Shown in pieces: positions 1 through 6,537 of a stretch of DNA of 22,886 bases. A program made the position numbers and the translations under genes. The DNA lies in the IMG/VR virus record IMGVR_UViG_3300043775_000535, positions 1 to 22,886 of that record. One strand, written 5' to 3'. The DNA is from a virus. The notes beneath the pieces were generated by a model. That model was not told the DNA's origin. It did no database searches and saw nothing but the letters and a program-made list of their open reading frames with translations. Within the stretch, counting starts at the first letter, position 1. Each line of letters opens with the position of its first letter.

Positions 1-277
1 TATTAGTTCCTGTAGTTCCATTCCAGTCACCTACCGCACCAAAGTCCTTCACATTGACTACATCAGCAAAACGATTAGCCAATGTCCTTGCCGTAGTCGA
101 TCCAGTTGCAAGAGCCGTAGCACTTGATGCGTTGCCAGACAATGTTCCACCAGTCACATTTCCTACAAAACTATTTGCCGTCACAACGCCAAGGTTGCTC
201 ACAGTCATCTGGTCAACGCCACCTACCCCGATGATTGCCTGTGTTCCGTCTGTGGATGCTTTAATGTTTGCGCTCAT
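1..277 (-). CDS. Tailspike/tail-fibre protein, N-terminal part (runs off left edge)
   Basis: The reading frame starts with ATG at 277 and stays open to the left edge, so only the first 92 residues are present. It begins MSANIKASTDGTQAIIGVGG and contains TGGTLSGNASSATALATGST, then NVKDFGAVGD. The last motif is the entry motif of the pectate-lyase-like (Pectate_lyase_3) right-handed beta-helix seen in many phage tailspikes. The same segment occurs in the 688-aa spike encoded at 553-2619, so the two are paralogues with a shared neck and different heads. Here the motif continues WNGTTGTN instead of the usual GVTDD. The gene lies 6 bp after the stop of the 84-aa gene and is probably co-transcribed. 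A receptor-binding or polysaccharide-degrading role is inferred from the family; no catalytic residues are visible in the fragment. Confidence 0.8.
   Translation of the reverse strand, partial: MSANIKASTDGTQAIIGVGGVDQMTVSNLGVVTANSFVGNVTGGTLSGNASSATALATGSTTARTLANRFADVVNVKDFGAVGDWNGTTGTN
29..157. repeat. Diverged direct repeat, copy 1 (tailspike neck module)
   Basis: About 130 bp encoding the GGTLSGNASSATALATG and DFGAVGD segments closely match 2127-2253 in the next tailspike gene, in the same orientation. Long identical runs include the stretches around gattagccaatgtccttgcc and gcgttgccagacaatgttcc. The copies differ by scattered point changes, so this is an older duplication or a repeatedly exchanged module. 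Confidence 0.85.
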
Positions 278-283
278 GGTGTA

Positions 284-538
284 TTAGCAATCTACTGCGT
301 CAGCGAATTCTGGCAAGGATTTAAGGTGAAGATATGCTTGCTTGATTGGGTTTTCTCCGTTGATGTCGTAGTCGCAAGAAAATTGCTTTTCATCAAACGA
401 TGGGAATGCTTGGTCAACATAAGACCTAATATTAAATAAAATTACATTTTTATTTTGTAATGATACATTTTCTACTCTATGATATGCGTCAATTGCATTA
501 AGTCCAATTTTTGTTTGTTTAGTTAGTTTAAGTGCCAT
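284..538 (-). CDS. Small tail-region protein, unknown function
   Basis: 84 residues, MALKLTKQTKIGLNAIDAYH... with no membrane segment or recognised motif. It sits between two tailspike genes, so a structural or chaperone role in the spike is plausible but not shown. The start is favoured by the leader AACTAAAATT directly before ATG, a pattern shared by many starts in this phage; there is no Shine-Dalgarno sequence. A TATAAT hexamer lies at 552-557 on the coding strand, overlapping the stop of the upstream tailspike gene, but its -35 is poor. The mixed composition and lack of repeats set it apart from the Gly/Thr-rich fibres around it. Confidence 0.75.
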   Translation of the reverse strand: MALKLTKQTKIGLNAIDAYHRVENVSLQNKNVILFNIRSYVDQAFPSFDEKQFSCDYDINGENPIKQAYLHLKSLPEFADAVDC

Positions 539-552
539 AATTTTAGTTGTTA

Positions 553-2619
553 TTATACTACTGTTCCGGTTGCATCAATCCATGATGTTCCGTTCCACCA
601 AATAGGTTTTCCATCAGCATCAAGTGTTGTGTCAAGATAAATTACTCCAGCATCATTAGAGGTAAGCGTTGGCCTTGATCCAGTGGTCGATATATTTGTT
701 GTATATTTATCAACTCTCCAAGTTCCCGAAGTTCCAGATGCTGTGCAAACATAACTTGATGCTTTTCCAATGTCTGGAAATGGAACATTTACTCTTGCTC
801 CTTTCAGCCATGTCCCAGTTACTGGGGGAGATGATTGAGTTAATCTTGATATAAAATATGTATTTGCTCCAGCATTTTGATATTGTTTTGTTATAAAAGA
901 TAACATTTGATTGTTATCTGCATAATTGTAATCAGCAAGATATTCTTCAATTATTCCATTTTGAGCATTTAATGCTGATAATTGTATAAAAATATTATTT
1001 GTAAAAGTATTCGTATATGAAGTTCCTTTTACTCTAATAAAACTTTTTGATATAGTTCCATTTCCAACATTAACAAATTTATTGTTATGAACTTTATTTA
1101 AATAACAATCACCATCAAGAATTAGACCATCATCATAGCATCCGTTTATTGAGTTATCATGGATATTGCAATTAGATGAATCATATAATATTCCCAAAGA
1201 ATTTATTATTGGTTCACCAAGTCCAACAGTTATATCATTGTCATGGATATTAAATCCACTAACATTTGCGACATTTATTAAATCACAAGTTGTCGATGTT
1301 CCAGCAGCACCAATATAATTAGATGCTATTTCAACTCCTGTAATATTTCTAATCGCAGTTGAAAATCCCCTTGCATATACACCATATCTTACACCATCAA
1401 AACAGTTAGCTATAATTTTAATAGCTCCCATTTTTTTGACATCATCTCCAGATGCGTCAGCCCTAATTTCGATTGCTCTTGTATTTGTGTCTACAATAGA
1501 AGTATCCACTGGAGTAAATGTATTTCTCAATAATAAGTTACTGGATGCAAATGGCCTTAAAAGAAATCCAGTTCCATTTGTATTTATGTAAAGATCATTA
1601 TGTTCATAATGAGAATCACCTCCTGTATTTGAATATGATATACATACATTTGCCCTAATGACATTTTTTAGAATATCATGGACTGCATACCCTTCATTGT
1701 AAATTCCTGTTACTACATTATAAATTGCATTTGATACAATCTTAACGTGCATTGCTTCTTTAATAAAAATTCCAATTCCAGCTAAATTATTTCCATCTAT
1801 TTTTAATCCATTGATTTCTGAATAGAAGTTTGCATATGTTCCAGCCCCAGATACAGTAGTTGGATTAAATTTAAATACAGACTCCATTACTGCTGTTGCT
1901 TTAATTGTTGCTCCAGCAGGAGAATATATTGTAAATTTTGCATTATCTGGCATGAAATGTATATCAGAACCAGATGCGCTGCTTGTTGTTACTGCTCCTT
2001 GTCTTATTAAAATTTGTGAAGAAACATTATATGTTCCATTTGGAAATAATAAATTCCTAATAAATGCCGTTGCACAGTAATTTACTGCATTTTGAATTGC
2101 TGTATAATCATCAGTAACTCCATCACCCACCGCACCAAAATCCAATACATTGACTACATCAGTAAACCGATTAGCCAATGTCCTTGCCGTAGTCGATCCG
2201 GTTGCGAGCGCAGTGGCACTCGATGCGTTGCCAGACAATGTTCCTCCAATAACACTACCTGTAAAAATAGCATTAGTTCCGTTGGTTCCGTTCTCCAAAA
2301 CTTTGCTTGTTCCATTGCTCGCAAATACATCACCAATCAAATTGCCCGTTGTATTTCCAGTGACATCGCCAGTAACATTTCCTGTTAAATTGCCAGTGAC
2401 ATTAGCCGTGATATTCCCTGTAATAGTCCCATTAAAGCCCTGTGGAAACGAGACAACGCCAGCATTACTCACACTCATCACATCCTGCGTAGTTGCTCCA
2501 GAATTGCCCCGTGCCAGCTTAATCGTGCCGTCTGGTGACGATGGCACTGCCAGCGTGAAGTTCTGCGTTGCTGTTCCTGATTGTCCGATCTGGACTGCGT
2601 TTGCTTTGATGAGACTCAT
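553..2619 (-). CDS. Tailspike protein with pectate-lyase-like beta-helix
   Basis: 688 residues. The N-terminal ~120 residues are a repetitive Gly/Asn/Thr/Val neck (repeated TGN-V-TGN units), followed by the GGTLSGNASSATALATG segment shared with the spike at 1-277. Around residues 155-175 comes NVLDFGAVGDGVTDDYTAIQ, the classic start of the Pectate_lyase_3 right-handed parallel beta-helix. The next ~350 residues show the Asn/Gly/Ile-rich rungs expected of a beta-helix (for example NVSGFNIHDNDI and CNIHDNSINGCYDDG). The C-terminus ends with the small module RPTLTSNDAGVIYLDTTLDADGKPIWWNGTSW, a common fibre cap. In this family the protein forms trimeric host-recognition spikes that often cut surface glycans; activity here is inferred. 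Its ATG overlaps the TGA of the 101-aa gene (ATGA), implying translational coupling. Confidence 0.93.
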   Translation of the reverse strand: MSLIKANAVQIGQSGTATQNFTLAVPSSPDGTIKLARGNSGATTQDVMSVSNAGVVSFPQGFNGTITGNITANVTGNLTGNVTGDVTGNTTGNLIGDVFASNGTSKVLENGTNGTNAIFTGSVIGGTLSGNASSATALATGSTTARTLANRFTDVVNVLDFGAVGDGVTDDYTAIQNAVNYCATAFIRNLLFPNGTYNVSSQILIRQGAVTTSSASGSDIHFMPDNAKFTIYSPAGATIKATAVMESVFKFNPTTVSGAGTYANFYSEINGLKIDGNNLAGIGIFIKEAMHVKIVSNAIYNVVTGIYNEGYAVHDILKNVIRANVCISYSNTGGDSHYEHNDLYINTNGTGFLLRPFASSNLLLRNTFTPVDTSIVDTNTRAIEIRADASGDDVKKMGAIKIIANCFDGVRYGVYARGFSTAIRNITGVEIASNYIGAAGTSTTCDLINVANVSGFNIHDNDITVGLGEPIINSLGILYDSSNCNIHDNSINGCYDDGLILDGDCYLNKVHNNKFVNVGNGTISKSFIRVKGTSYTNTFTNNIFIQLSALNAQNGIIEEYLADYNYADNNQMLSFITKQYQNAGANTYFISRLTQSSPPVTGTWLKGARVNVPFPDIGKASSYVCTASGTSGTWRVDKYTTNISTTGSRPTLTSNDAGVIYLDTTLDADGKPIWWNGTSWIDATGTVV
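2127..2253. repeat. Diverged direct repeat, copy 2 (tailspike neck module)
   Basis: Partner of the repeat at 29-157. It codes for the same neck segment and beta-helix entry motif in the 688-aa tailspike. Shared sequence at this junction would let fibre heads be swapped by homologous recombination. Confidence 0.85.
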
Positions 2620-2921
2620 ACGATTGTATATGTGCTACCTGCTGGTACTGTTAATGTGACTCCAGAATTTACTGTGATTGGCCCTGCTGACATTGCGTTG
2701 CGATCTTCTGTAATAGTATAGTCTGTTATCATTACTTGGTCATTCTCGTAGAATACTCCAAAGGTATTTCCACCAGTTGGTGCTTTGCCGCCAGTTGTGC
2801 CTCCAGCGGCCTCAACTGCGATACGGGCGTAGTAAGCTGCGCGATCAGCAATCGCATTCATTGCTGCCTCACTTGGGCCGCATGGATTGCATTTTGAACT
2901 TCTGGAATTTCCGCAACTCAT
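2616..2921 (-). CDS. Small Cys/Ala-rich fibre-associated protein
   Basis: 101 residues. The N-terminus MSCGNSRSSKCNPCGPSEAA is cysteine-rich and is followed by an Ala-rich helix with AAYYARIAVEAA. It resembles the N-termini of the 137-aa (2966-3379) and 246-aa (4492-5232) proteins, which have YARAAR at the same place. A short Gly-rich linker leads to a beta-rich C-terminus (TVNSGVTLTVPAGSTYTIV), a common small fibre cap. I infer that the shared N-terminus anchors these proteins to a common tail part. The dyad TATCGTTAACGATA ends 8 nt before the ATG, and a TTGACT box lies 10 nt further upstream. There is no Shine-Dalgarno. The stop overlaps the next start (ATGA). Confidence 0.82.
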   Translation of the reverse strand: MSCGNSRSSKCNPCGPSEAAMNAIADRAAYYARIAVEAAGGTTGGKAPTGGNTFGVFYENDQVMITDYTITEDRNAMSAGPITVNSGVTLTVPAGSTYTIV

Positions 2922-2929
2922 AATATATT

Positions 2930-2943
2930 TATCGTTAACGATA
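2930..2943 (-). promoter_or_regulatory. Dyad TATCGTTAACGATA upstream of the 101-aa gene
   Basis: A perfect 14-bp palindrome between the 137-aa gene and the 101-aa start. On the coding strand a TTGACT box (complement of 2954-2959) precedes it by exactly 10 nt, the same spacing as at 3385-3398. As DNA it could be a dimeric operator; as RNA it could form a 5-bp stem with loop UUAA. One of seven such sites in the window. Confidence 0.75.
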
Positions 2944-2965
2944 TTTTAGGTTAAGTCAAGTGTTT

Positions 2966-3379
2966 TTATGCCGTAGAAAGGGAAACTACAACTAGTATGC
3001 TTCCTAATGGAACAGTTGAAATTGTTAGTGTTCTTGGTGAAACATTGTTTATTGTATAGTTTGTTGGGGATTGAAGTATTCCATTGATAGCCACTAAATA
3101 CACTGCGGAATTTGTAGACCCAGTAGTGTTGCCTGTCAATGTCCAAGTTGTTGATGTTCCGTCTCCTGTAAATGTCCAAACATTTCCAGCGTTAGAAGCC
3201 GGAATAACACCAGTTGCTCCTTGCGGGCCTGTTGAACCTTGTTGACCAGTGGCTCCCGTTGCTCCGCTTGCTCCAATGGATTGTTGAGCAATACACGCAG
3301 ATTGAGCGGCAGCTTGCGCGAAATCTCTTGCGGCTCTTGCATATCCTGCAACTATAATAGTCTCATTGCAATTGCTCAT
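2966..3379 (-). CDS. Short collagen-like fibre protein
   Basis: 137 residues in three parts. Residues 1-35 (MSNCNETIIVAGYARAARDF...) match the Cys/Ala-rich N-terminus with YARAAR found in two neighbours. Residues ~36-58 are collagen-like Gly-X-Y repeats (GATGATGQQGSTGPQGATG). The rest (VWTFTGDGTSTTWTLTG ... YLVAINGILQSPTNYTIN ... VPLGSILVVVSL) is a beta-rich module seen at the tips of many phage fibres and resembling the middle of the 121-aa protein at 9202-9567. A fibre or adhesin role is inferred. The start lies 5 nt after the dyad 3385-3398, without a Shine-Dalgarno. Confidence 0.85.
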   Translation of the reverse strand: MSNCNETIIVAGYARAARDFAQAAAQSACIAQQSIGASGATGATGQQGSTGPQGATGVIPASNAGNVWTFTGDGTSTTWTLTGNTTGSTNSAVYLVAINGILQSPTNYTINNVSPRTLTISTVPLGSILVVVSLSTA

Positions 3380-3384
3380 AATTT

Positions 3385-3398
3385 TATCGTTAACGATA
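3385..3398 (-). promoter_or_regulatory. Dyad TATCGTTAACGATA upstream of the 137-aa gene
   Basis: A perfect 14-bp palindrome 5 nt before the ATG. A TTGACC box (complement of 3409-3414) precedes it by 10 nt on the coding strand. If a -10 element lies inside the palindrome (AACGAT after a 17-nt spacer), the transcript would begin at about the A of the ATG, a leaderless mRNA. That reading is inference; the palindrome itself is directly visible. Confidence 0.75.
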
Positions 3399-3410
3399 GT
3401 TTCATTTTGG

Positions 3411-3635
3411 TCAAGTATTATTTAAATCGTTATCAGGATTTTGACTGCCATTCAATTCAACTCTGATTATTTCTTCCTCGCATTCGTCTTTTGTGCCTAC
3501 AAATAATGTTGTTGGAGTCGCAATGGACTCGTCTGTTTTTTCGTAGAAAATAATTGTTTTATCTTCATATGCCAATTTCCATTTGCCTATAGAATCGTCG
3601 TATGACCAGCCATTTGCGCTTGGAGTAATGATCAT
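3411..3635 (-). CDS. Small tail-region protein, unknown
   Basis: 74 residues, beginning [20 protein letters not shown], acidic in its second half (TKDECEEEIIRVELNG). No recognised domain. The Trp-rich start (NGWSYDDSIGKWKLAYEDK) resembles short beta modules at fibre ends. Its ATG overlaps the stop of the PATR-repeat gene by 4 nt (ATGA), so it is probably translationally coupled and may be an accessory or cap for that protein. Confidence 0.7.
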   Translation of the reverse strand: MIITPSANGWSYDDSIGKWKLAYEDKTIIFYEKTDESIATPTTLFVGTKDECEEEIIRVELNGSQNPDNDLNNT

Positions 3636-4495
3636 GGGACAGTAACTGACAGGGTTGAGGTAGCCGAATTATAGGTCGCTGTTGTTCCAGCAGGGACGCC
3701 TGTCAAAGTTGCTACGCCCCAAGTGCCTGATGTTGAACCTTGAAAGAAGCGAAATGTTGTAACACCAGACGGAGGTGAAACATTGAACGAAACAGCAATG
3801 AATGAGCCAGCCGAGTTAAATGTTGCGGTCGCGGTTGATGCTCCAGTTGTTTGGAACGCTCGCAAGAGTCCAGTAATAATTGTTTGCCCTGTGTAGGTTA
3901 ATGTTCCAGACAGAATAAGGGTTCCGTTGCCCGATTTGGTCAAATTTCCGCCCCCTGCAATATTACCCGTAATCGTTATCGTGTTTGCTCCAAGAGTGCG
4001 AATCTGAATTGCAGTAGTTAATTGAAAGGCGTTAGGTAGGGTTACACTACTCCCTGTATCAATTCGTCCTACAGCGTTAGACACAGTAAGAAGTCCCGTT
4101 CCAAAAGCATTGCTTGATGTGTATAATATATAAGCACTTGTTCCTGCGGCAACATACGATGTTCCTCCAGAGTAAGTATTATTTCCACCTAGTGTTAAAA
4201 TTGCCGCTCCAGACTTTGTTAACGACCCCGCTCCGCTAATTACTCCGTTAAGCGTTGATGCTCCCGTAACGGAAAGCGTTCCAGAATTTATTTGCGTTGG
4301 CCCCGTGTAATTGCAAGTTCCCGAAAGCGTGAGCTGGCCCGAGCCATTTTTTACAAGCCCGATAGTCCCAGAAATAGCCGCAGAAATGCTGGTCGCGGCA
4401 TAAACCATAAAATGACGAAACAATACCGATGAGGATGCGATACATCTAACCACGCTTGCCCCAACATTTGCCGCACTAGAATCCGTTAATTTCAT
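3632..4495 (-). CDS. Autotransporter-associated beta-strand (PATR) repeat protein
   Basis: 287 residues. Three PATR-like units (the TIGR02601-type repeat) are visible: residues ~45-76 ([21 protein letters not shown]), ~90-118 ([21 protein letters not shown]) and ~182-211 ([21 protein letters not shown]). These usually sit in the passenger beta-helix of large bacterial autotransporters. Here there is no signal peptide and no beta-barrel, and the gene is locked between a collagen-like fibre gene (ATGA overlap at 4492-4495) and the 74-aa gene (ATGA overlap at 3632-3635). A role as a short beta-helical virion fibre is the simplest inference. The repeats may have been taken from a host surface protein. 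Confidence 0.82.
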   Translation of the reverse strand: MKLTDSSAANVGASVVRCIASSSVLFRHFMVYAATSISAAISGTIGLVKNGSGQLTLSGTCNYTGPTQINSGTLSVTGASTLNGVISGAGSLTKSGAAILTLGGNNTYSGGTSYVAAGTSAYILYTSSNAFGTGLLTVSNAVGRIDTGSSVTLPNAFQLTTAIQIRTLGANTITITGNIAGGGNLTKSGNGTLILSGTLTYTGQTIITGLLRAFQTTGASTATATFNSAGSFIAVSFNVSPPSGVTTFRFFQGSTSGTWGVATLTGVPAGTTATYNSATSTLSVTVP

Positions 4496-5232
4496 CCTAC
4501 AATTACATAGAGGGTATTGACATTTGGAGTCCCAATTAACAGATATCCCGCCAGTGTAATTTGAACCATATTAGTCAACTGAGTTGCGCCTGTTAGACCA
4601 GTTATATCCGAAAGAATAATATTTGCAGGAGTAAATCCTGTCGCGCCCGTTGCTCCAGCATCACCTTGAATCCCAGTTGAGCCAGTTGCGCCTTGAGTTC
4701 CAATACCAGTAGCACCCGTCGCTCCAGTCGAACCATCTAAACCGATATAACCACTTGCTCCTGTAGCTCCTTGAACTCCTGTTGCTCCGTTAATGCCAGT
4801 CGCGCCCGTTGCCCCCAAACCTGTAGCTCCAGTGGTTCCAATTACTCCAGTTGCTCCTTGAACGCCAGTTGCGCCAGTCGCGCCAATACCAGTTGCGCCT
4901 GTAGCTCCAACGCCTGTGGCTCCTATTACGCCTGTTGCTCCGTTAATGCCAGTCGCGCCCGTTGCCCCCAAACCTGTAGCTCCAGTGGTTCCAATTACTC
5001 CAGTTGCTCCTTGTGGGCCAACCACGCCAGTCGCCCCAGTAGTCCCCGCTCCCGTGGCCCCAGTAGCTCCGATTGGCCCTGTCGCGCCAGTAGGCCCAGT
5101 CGCGCCTATCCTTGCGTTCTGTAATGCACAATACGCTCGTTGAGCAGCTTCAGCACTTTGCCTTGCTGCCCGTGCATAAGAGGCTGCGAGTACCGTTGAA
5201 CCGCTACATGGATCAGAACAAGAATTGCTCAT
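4492..5232 (-). CDS. Collagen-like tail fibre protein
   Basis: 246 residues. The N-terminus [30 protein letters not shown] belongs to the Cys/Ala-rich family shared with the 137-aa and 101-aa proteins. Residues ~42-195 are almost uninterrupted Gly-X-Y triplets, mostly Gly-Ala-Thr, able to form a trimeric collagen-type shaft. The C-terminal ~50 residues ([19 protein letters not shown] ... [13 protein letters not shown]) form a non-collagenous cap. The repeat includes an 83-bp perfect duplication at DNA level. The dyad TATCGTAAACGATA abuts the ATG directly. Its stop overlaps the PATR-repeat start. A fibre role is inferred from repeat type and location. Confidence 0.9.
   Translation of the reverse strand: MSNSCSDPCSGSTVLAASYARAARQSAEAAQRAYCALQNARIGATGPTGATGPIGATGATGAGTTGATGVVGPQGATGVIGTTGATGLGATGATGINGATGVIGATGVGATGATGIGATGATGVQGATGVIGTTGATGLGATGATGINGATGVQGATGASGYIGLDGSTGATGATGIGTQGATGSTGIQGDAGATGATGFTPANIILSDITGLTGATQLTNMVQITLAGYLLIGTPNVNTLYVIVG
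4778..4860. repeat. 83-bp perfect direct repeat, copy 1
   Basis: Identical to 4931-5013, offset by 153 bp (17 collagen triplets, so in frame). It codes for Gly-Ala-Thr-rich triplets. Perfect identity, when the surrounding triplets vary at synonymous positions, points to a recent duplication or gene conversion. Confidence 0.9.
4931..5013. repeat. 83-bp perfect direct repeat, copy 2
   Basis: Second copy of the 83-bp unit within the collagen-like gene. Slippage or recombination between the copies would change shaft length by 51 residues without breaking the frame. Confidence 0.9.
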
Positions 5233-5246
5233 TATCGTTTACGATA
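5233..5246 (-). promoter_or_regulatory. Dyad TATCGTAAACGATA abutting the collagen-fibre ATG
   Basis: On the coding strand TATCGTAAACGATA is followed at once by ATG. The arms TATCG and CGATA are perfect; the central pair is mismatched. The stop codon of the upstream lysis enzyme (TAA, complement of 5239-5241) lies inside the dyad. Confidence 0.72.
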
Positions 5247-5784
5247 GATTTTCCACTAATAAATAGGGGATTGTCTTTTGGTTGTATCTACTCATTTCTG
5301 AATAGACTAAATTGATGAATCCGTCCCATTGTGGGGGATAGATCGTTTGGCATCCCAGCGAGCTAGTCGTATTGTATCCACCCTTATGAATGTTGATTGC
5401 TATCCCCATAGAATCACCTTCACCATCTCTTGTAACAGGCACTTCCTCTTTTGGGTTAGCAGGTCGCAACGCAGGGTAGCCGCCTCCGGGTTTAGAGATA
5501 CCATGATTCCCCTTACGATAGCGATGAATGCCCGTTTTGAGTACCGCGATACCTTTCTTAAATACCGTTGGATCAGTGTTTGCATTAAACGTAGCATGGA
5601 CGCTTGGTGATAAAAGTATGATCGCATCATCGTAGATACCTCGGTCGTTCTTTCCTTTAACTCCCATAGTATCCATGTAGTACCCACGGATGCCTACTAA
5701 CGCAACACGATCAACGATTCCCGATTTGATTACCATCGAGAGCGTCTTCTCCTTTGCTTGCTGCGGTCTGGAGTTTGGAACCAT
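5239..5784 (-). CDS. Putative cell-wall enzyme (YkuD / L,D-transpeptidase-like), lysis
   Basis: 181 residues. Near the C-terminus is INIHKGGYNTTSSLGCQTIY, with His133 and Ser142-Leu-Gly-Cys145. This fits the H...S-x-G-C pattern of the YkuD (L,D-transpeptidase) fold, whose Cys is the nucleophile, though spacing and flanks are not canonical. The rest (RGYYMDTMGVKGKNDRGIYD, then NANTDP, then KPGGGYPALRPANP) resembles proteins I recall from other phages and is not otherwise assignable. There is no signal peptide. It directly follows two holin-like genes and a small lipoprotein; its ATG shares a base with the preceding TAA (TAATG). Context therefore supports a peptidoglycan-acting lysis protein. 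An unrelated peptidase is the alternative. Confidence 0.6.
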   Translation of the reverse strand: MVPNSRPQQAKEKTLSMVIKSGIVDRVALVGIRGYYMDTMGVKGKNDRGIYDDAIILLSPSVHATFNANTDPTVFKKGIAVLKTGIHRYRKGNHGISKPGGGYPALRPANPKEEVPVTRDGEGDSMGIAINIHKGGYNTTSSLGCQTIYPPQWDGFINLVYSEMSRYNQKTIPYLLVENLS

Positions 5785-5954
5785 TAGCCTTTACGGATGA
5801 CGTTGATTAATCCAACAAGTCCTAGTCCTGCGACGATGATGGACTCTTGAAGTTCTGGTTCCAGCTTCACTCCTACCGCCGTAGCGATTAGGATAATGCC
5901 GCGCCATGTGCTATTCTCACTCAGTCGTTGAAGTAGTATATTTACGATTTTCAT
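5784..5954 (-). CDS. Holin-like small membrane protein
   Basis: 56 residues, below the length of most gene-calling cutoffs. It starts MKIVNILLQRLSENSTWRGI and has two hydrophobic segments, IILIATAVGV (residues 20-29) and IIVAGLGLVGLINVI (39-53), joined by a short acidic turn and ending RKG. The STWRG...GLINV...RK layout is typical of small phage holin-like proteins. The start overlaps the lipoprotein stop (ATGA) and the stop overlaps the next ATG (TAATG). Position in the lysis cassette supports a holin role. Confidence 0.72.
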   Translation of the reverse strand: MKIVNILLQRLSENSTWRGIILIATAVGVKLEPELQESIIVAGLGLVGLINVIRKG

Positions 5955-6109
5955 TTCTTTGTTCCTTTCGGTTCTGGAAGCTCATAAGTGATCCTTCCAA
6001 AGTCTGTCTGTAGTGAAATTCCAAGTGTCTCGCATCCAGTCAAAAATGCCATTGCGAGAAATGCAAGCGAAATTAAAATAAGTCCAAGTGCTATTTTTTT
6101 TGGTTTCAT
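5951..6109 (-). CDS. Small lipoprotein of the lysis cassette (possible spanin component)
   Basis: 52 residues. A lysine start (MKPKKIALG) and a hydrophobic stretch lead to the lipobox Leu23-Thr24-Gly25-Cys26, so signal peptidase II would leave a lipid-anchored peptide of about 27 residues (CETLGISLQTDFGRITYELP...). Size and place resemble Rz1-type outer-membrane spanin subunits, but no partner Rz-like coiled coil is evident, so the spanin reading is inference. It is flanked by two holin-like genes with 4-nt overlaps on both sides. A spanin would imply a Gram-negative host. Confidence 0.7.
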   Translation of the reverse strand: MKPKKIALGLILISLAFLAMAFLTGCETLGISLQTDFGRITYELPEPKGTKK

Positions 6110-6282
6110 TGTTTACGAATTTTGTTAAACATATAAACTATCGTCATAATTCCTGCAATTAGAGAAACAAATAATCCTCCAAGCCGTAAACCGGCTTCAA
6201 TGTGTGGCATTAAGCTAATCATAAATCCAGTAAAACTGGTTGTAGTTCCAATAATTCCAGTAAATGTCGTGTTGTCGTTCAT
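6106..6282 (-). CDS. Holin-like small membrane protein
   Basis: 58 residues, MNDNTTFTGIIGTTTSFTGF..., with hydrophobic segments at about residues 9-27 and 35-52 (LGGLFVSLIAGIMTIVYMF) and a basic tail NKIRKQ. Two membrane spans and a positively charged end fit class II holins. The stop overlaps the lipoprotein start (ATGA at 6106-6109); the ATG lies 4 bp after the stop of the 81-aa gene. Two holin-like proteins in one cassette suggest a holin/antiholin pair, but which is which cannot be told. Confidence 0.7.
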   Translation of the reverse strand: MNDNTTFTGIIGTTTSFTGFMISLMPHIEAGLRLGGLFVSLIAGIMTIVYMFNKIRKQ

Positions 6283-6286
6283 CCGT

Positions 6287-6532
6287 TTACAATGTTATTG
6301 GTTTCCACTTTACTTCTACCCTATCATCAAACCACTCAAGGTAGCTTTCCCATTCCGTTTCTGTGCCGGGAGGTTCTGATTTGATTAGCTCTACAAGCGT
6401 AGGATCAACCCAATCTTCTGGCACTGGATATGGTCGAATGGTATCAATCCGTGGATTGCCTTCATCGTCCAGCACAACACTGGAAAGATACTTGTCTCCG
6501 TTTGGAAATATGAGTCCGTATGTTTTAAGCAT
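6287..6532 (-). CDS. Small acidic protein, unknown function
   Basis: 81 residues, beginning MLKTYGLIFPNGDKYLSSVV and rich in Asp, Glu, Pro and Trp (PEDWVDPTLVELIKSEPPGT; EWESYLEWFDDRVEV). No membrane segment or known motif. It sits 5 bp after the 473-aa fibre gene and 4 bp before the lysis cassette, so it could be a fibre-assembly protein or the first lysis-operon gene. Function not assigned. Confidence 0.72.
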   Translation of the reverse strand: MLKTYGLIFPNGDKYLSSVVLDDEGNPRIDTIRPYPVPEDWVDPTLVELIKSEPPGTETEWESYLEWFDDRVEVKWKPITL

Positions 6533-6537
6533 AATAA

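Noticed and set aside
2150-2659. 169-codon plus-strand frame opposite the 688-aa tailspike neck
   Set aside because: Val/Pro/Leu low-complexity product created by the complement of Gly/Asn/Thr repeats; the opposite frame has clear fibre motifs.
4741-5110. Possible CRISPR-like array
   Set aside because: The repetition is a 9-bp collagen codon pattern with no repeat-spacer alternation.
4771-5143. Plus-strand Cys/Ser- and Pro/Val-rich frames opposite the collagen-like gene
   Set aside because: Complement of Gly-Ala-Thr repeats; no independent evidence of coding.
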